From contig CAUJFM010000073.1 in the NCBI GenBank assembly GCA_963169595.1, forward strand, positions 1 to 7,910: 7,910 bases of DNA, given 5' to 3'. Below, piece after piece: positions 5,696 through 7,910 of the stretch (position 1 is the first letter of the stretch; the number at the start of each line of letters is the position of its first letter). The notes under the pieces were generated by a model. The model was given only the letters and a program-made list of their open reading frames with translations. It was not told where the DNA came from and did no database searches. Both the position numbers and the translations under genes were made by a program. The stretch comes from Bacteroidota bacterium. Its GTDB lineage: Bacteria; Bacteroidota; Bacteroidia; Flavobacteriales_F; PHOS-HE28.

Positions 5696-6838
5696 ATGCA
5701 GTTGACCAGCAAGCTCCCCCACGTCGGCACCACCATCTTTACGGTGATGAGCAAGCTCGCGCAGGAGTGCGGCGCCATCAACCTGAGCCAGGGCTTCCCT
5801 GACTTCCCCATCGATAGCAGGCTCATCGAACTGGTGGACAAAGCCATGCGGGCGGGGCACAACCAGTATGCACCCATGCCGGGTCTGCCGGCCTTGCGGG
5901 AGGCCATCGCGGCCAAGGTGCAGCGGCTGTACGGATTCAACTATGACCCGGACACGGAGGTGACGGTGACAGCGGGTGGTACCCAGGCCATCTTCACGGC
6001 ACTGGGTGCGGTCGTCCATCCCGGCGATGAGGTGATCATCATCGACCCCGCCTACGACTGCTACGCGCCCACGGTGGAGCTGTTCGGCGGCAGGCCGGTG
6101 CATGTGCGCCTGGGTGCGGACATGAAGTTCGATGCGGGAGCGGTGAAGGCGGCCATCACGCCCCGCACCCGCATGCTGATGATCAACACGCCGCACAACC
6201 CGGCGGGGACCATCCTGCGCGATGTGGACATGCGGCAGGTCGCCGACCTGCTGCGCGGCACCGACATCCTCCTGCTCAGCGACGAGGTGTACGAGCACCT
6301 GGTCTTCGATGGCGAGCCCCACGCTTCCGCGATCAACTACCCGGAGCTGCGCGATCGCGCCTTCGTCATCTTCAGCTTCGGCAAGGTGTTCCACGCCACC
6401 GGCTGGAAGATGGGCTATGCCCTGGCCCCGAAGGCCCTGATGGCTGAGTTCCGCAAGGTGCACCAGTTCAACGTGTTCAGCGCGAACACGCCGATGCAGC
6501 ACGCCTTGGCCACCTACATGCAGGAGCCTGCACACTATGAGCAGGTGTCCGCGTTCTACCAAGCCAAGCGCGACCGGTTCGCGGCCGGCATGCGGAACTC
6601 GCGGTTCAAGCTGTTGCCCTGCGAGGGCTCGTACTTCCAGACGGCGGATCACAGTGCGATCAGCGACGAGAGCGACCGGGCCTTTGCCGAACGTGTTGCG
6701 CGGGAGTTCGGTGTGGCGACGATCCCGCTCTCCCCCTTCTACCAGGAGCCGCCAACCGGTCAACGGCTGCTGCGCTTCTGCTTCGCCAAGCAGGACGCTA
6801 CCTTGGACGCAGCGATCGAGAAGCTATGCAGGATCTGA
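5696..6838 (+). CDS. ybdL: PLP-dependent methionine/glutamine-type aminotransferase (YbdL family)
   Basis: Class I/II aminotransferase of fold type I, 380 residues, cytoplasmic. It closely resembles E. coli YbdL, a methionine aminotransferase, across its length: GTTIFTVMSKLA (11-22), INLSQGFPDF (28-37), NQYAPMPGLPALREAI (56-71), NTPHNPAGT (164-172), SDEVYEH (195-201) and LPCEGSYF (307-314). The PLP-binding Lys is K230 in FSFGKVFHATGWK. N168 and D196 are the expected cofactor contacts, and R360 (LLRFCFAK) should bind the substrate carboxylate. YbdL-type enzymes transaminate methionine and some aromatic amino acids; the exact substrate here is inferred. The ATG at 5696 aligns with the short N-terminus of the family. 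The last 13 bases overlap the downstream omega-amidase gene in another frame, indicating a translationally coupled pair, perhaps acting in methionine salvage. Confidence 0.93.
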   Translation: MQLTSKLPHVGTTIFTVMSKLAQECGAINLSQGFPDFPIDSRLIELVDKAMRAGHNQYAPMPGLPALREAIAAKVQRLYGFNYDPDTEVTVTAGGTQAIFTALGAVVHPGDEVIIIDPAYDCYAPTVELFGGRPVHVRLGADMKFDAGAVKAAITPRTRMLMINTPHNPAGTILRDVDMRQVADLLRGTDILLLSDEVYEHLVFDGEPHASAINYPELRDRAFVIFSFGKVFHATGWKMGYALAPKALMAEFRKVHQFNVFSANTPMQHALATYMQEPAHYEQVSAFYQAKRDRFAAGMRNSRFKLLPCEGSYFQTADHSAISDESDRAFAERVAREFGVATIPLSPFYQEPPTGQRLLRFCFAKQDATLDAAIEKLCRI

Positions 6839-7602
6839 GGGTAACGCTGGTGCAGAGCCACCTGCACTGGGAGGATGCGGCAGAGAACCGCGCGCTCTTC
6901 ACGGCCAAGTTCAAGGACCTTCGCGGTACCACCGACCTGGTGGTGCTTCCGGAGATGTTCACCACGGGCTTCACCATGCGCAGCCGCGAGCTGGCCGAAG
7001 GCATGGACGGCCGTACGGTGGCCTGGATGCACGAGCAGGCCCATGCGATCGATGCAGCTCTTTATGGAAGCGTCATCATCCGGGAAGGCGATCACTGCTA
7101 CAACCGGGGCCTGTTCGTCACGCCCGATGGCACGGTGACGACCTACGACAAGCGTCACCTGTTCCGCTTTGCGAAGGAGACGGACCACTACACCGCCGGT
7201 ACCGAGCGCGTGGTGGTGGAATGGCGCGGCTGGCGCATCCTGCTGCAGATCTGCTTCGACCTGCGCTTCCCGGTGTTCGCGCGCAACCGCGGCGATTACG
7301 ATGCCATCCTCTACGTGGCCAACTGGCCCGAGGTGCGCCGCTACCCATGGAGCCACCTGCTCATCGCGCGGGCCATCGAGAACCAGTGCCATGTGGTGGG
7401 CGTGAACCGGGTGGGACAGGATGGCAACGGCCACCTCTATTCCGGCGATTCGGCCGCGATCGACCCCAGGGGTGCGGTGACCGGTCTGGCACCGGGTGCC
7501 GAAGGCATGCTGACCACGGTCTTCGATCGCGTCGCGTTGGAGCACTTCCGGGCGAAGTTCCCGGTGGCCATGGAGGCCGACGGGTTCGAGCTGCTCCTGT
7601 GA
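6826..7602 (+). CDS. yafV: Omega-amidase, nitrilase superfamily (YafV type)
   Basis: Hydrolyses 2-oxoglutaramate (and 2-oxosuccinamate) to the 2-oxo dicarboxylate plus ammonia. The 258-residue protein matches E. coli YafV almost end to end in length and blocks: LPEMFTTGF (41-49), YDKRHLFR (107-114), VEWRGWRILLQICFDLRFPV (131-150), YVANWPEVR (163-171) and ARAIENQ (181-187). The nitrilase catalytic triad is complete: E43, K109 and C143. The ATG at 6826 lies inside the end of the aminotransferase gene with a 13-base overlap, so the two are almost certainly one transcript. Coupling removes the deaminated glutamine product and drives transamination forward, as described for the glutamine transaminase/omega-amidase route and for mtnE/mtnU-like pairs. 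The stop codon directly abuts the stop of the opposing gene, and I see no terminator between them. General nitrilase activity on other amides is the alternative. Confidence 0.94.
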   Translation: MQDLRVTLVQSHLHWEDAAENRALFTAKFKDLRGTTDLVVLPEMFTTGFTMRSRELAEGMDGRTVAWMHEQAHAIDAALYGSVIIREGDHCYNRGLFVTPDGTVTTYDKRHLFRFAKETDHYTAGTERVVVEWRGWRILLQICFDLRFPVFARNRGDYDAILYVANWPEVRRYPWSHLLIARAIENQCHVVGVNRVGQDGNGHLYSGDSAAIDPRGAVTGLAPGAEGMLTTVFDRVALEHFRAKFPVAMEADGFELLL

Positions 7603-7910
7603 TCAGCGCAGCACCTGCACCTGTCCCATCTGCTGCTGCTCCATACCGATGGTGCCCTCCTCATCGGTGTAGAACTTGTACGTCATCCGCCAGACGTACA
7701 TGTCGTTCTTGACCAACTCACCGCGATAGGTGCCGTCCCATCCCATGGACAGGTCGTCCGTCTCGTAAAGCAGTTCACCCCAGCGGTCGAACACCCCCAG
7801 GTGGATGGAGGCGATGCTCTAGCCAACGTGCAGGAAGGTGTCGTTCAGTCCGTCACCGTTCGGTGTGAAGGTGTTCGGGATGAAGATGGTGGCCGGGCAG
7901 TATTCGATCA
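7603..7910 (-). pseudogene. C-terminal end of a T9SS type B (CHU_C) sorted protein, interrupted by an in-frame TAG; cut by the right edge
   Basis: Read on the minus strand, this is a gliding-motility-associated C-terminal domain, the signal that directs cell-surface or secreted proteins to the type IX secretion system. Hallmarks before the stop are FIPNTFTPNGDGLNDTF (7886-7834) and after it LGVFDRWGELLYETDD followed by GWDGTYRG and NDMYVWRMTY. Both halves lie in one frame separated by a single TAG at 7821-7819 (HVG-stop-SIASIHLG). Nothing else is lost, so this looks like one nonsense substitution (for example from CAG or GAG) or a base-call error. If real, the product would lack most of the sorting domain and probably not be exported correctly. 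The passenger part lies outside the window, so the protein's job is unknown. The final stop abuts the omega-amidase stop. Confidence 0.85.

Noticed and set aside
5681..6763. 360-codon minus-strand open frame opposite the aminotransferase
   Set aside because: Codon-bias shadow of the aminotransferase; the plus strand carries all the expected PLP-enzyme motifs.
6537..7712. 391-codon plus-strand open frame across the aminotransferase, omega-amidase and sorting-domain region
   Set aside because: It crosses three real genes in the wrong frame, and its Arg/Pro/Ser-rich translation has no recognisable domain.
1..7910. CRISPR array, tRNA/rRNA genes, insertion sequence, or defence or toxin-antitoxin system
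   Set aside because: No regularly spaced repeats, no cloverleaf or rRNA-like sequence, and no transposase or nuclease-like open frame were found on either strand.

Overview
The window is about 7.9 kb of GC-rich DNA from a bacterium of the phylum Bacteroidota, most likely a high-GC member of the Flavobacteriales. Three things point there. The succinate dehydrogenase operon has the three-gene order sdhC-sdhA-sdhB with a single five-helix dihaem cytochrome b. A gene fragment at the right edge encodes the C-terminal sorting domain (CHU_C / T9SS type B) specific to this phylum. Candidate promoters resemble the Bacteroidota TTG...TAnnTTTG pattern, and Shine-Dalgarno sites are weak or absent. Coding regions have a strong G/C third-position bias throughout, and nothing indicates recent acquisition of any gene.

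Layout, left to right. (1) 1-858, minus strand: the N-terminal two thirds of a Xaa-Pro aminopeptidase (pepP) that runs off the left edge. (2) 859-1205: a 347-base non-coding stretch with a candidate pepP promoter, a large imperfect inverted repeat (926-993) and a roughly 100-base repeat-like element (1003-1101). The last 100 bases before the next gene show nothing convincing. (3) 1206-1903: two small cytoplasmic proteins in tandem, a muconolactone-isomerase-like alpha+beta barrel protein and a DUF1801 protein. (4) 2051-5589: the sdhCAB operon, with a candidate promoter upstream, a perfect 11-bp hairpin at the sdhA/sdhB junction and a strong intrinsic terminator after sdhB. (5) 5696-7602: a methionine/glutamine-type aminotransferase overlapped by 13 bases by a YafV-type omega-amidase. 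(6) 7603-7910, minus strand: the end of a secreted or surface protein with the T9SS sorting domain, interrupted by an in-frame TAG.

How the genes work together. SdhCAB forms membrane complex II, which oxidises succinate and passes electrons to quinone (menaquinone in this phylum). The aminotransferase/omega-amidase pair is a recognised metabolic couple. A glutamine-dependent transaminase makes methionine (or another amino acid) from its 2-oxo acid and releases 2-oxoglutaramate, which the amidase hydrolyses to 2-oxoglutarate and ammonia, making the transamination irreversible.

The window is mostly ordinary core metabolism, and I found no new multigene system. The most notable points are two coding anomalies: an apparent one-base loss at the end of sdhA that gives it a spurious-looking tail, and a nonsense codon inside an otherwise intact sorting domain. 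The sdhA/sdhB hairpin and the two intergenic repeat structures are also worth a look. The two coding anomalies may be real mutations or consensus errors.
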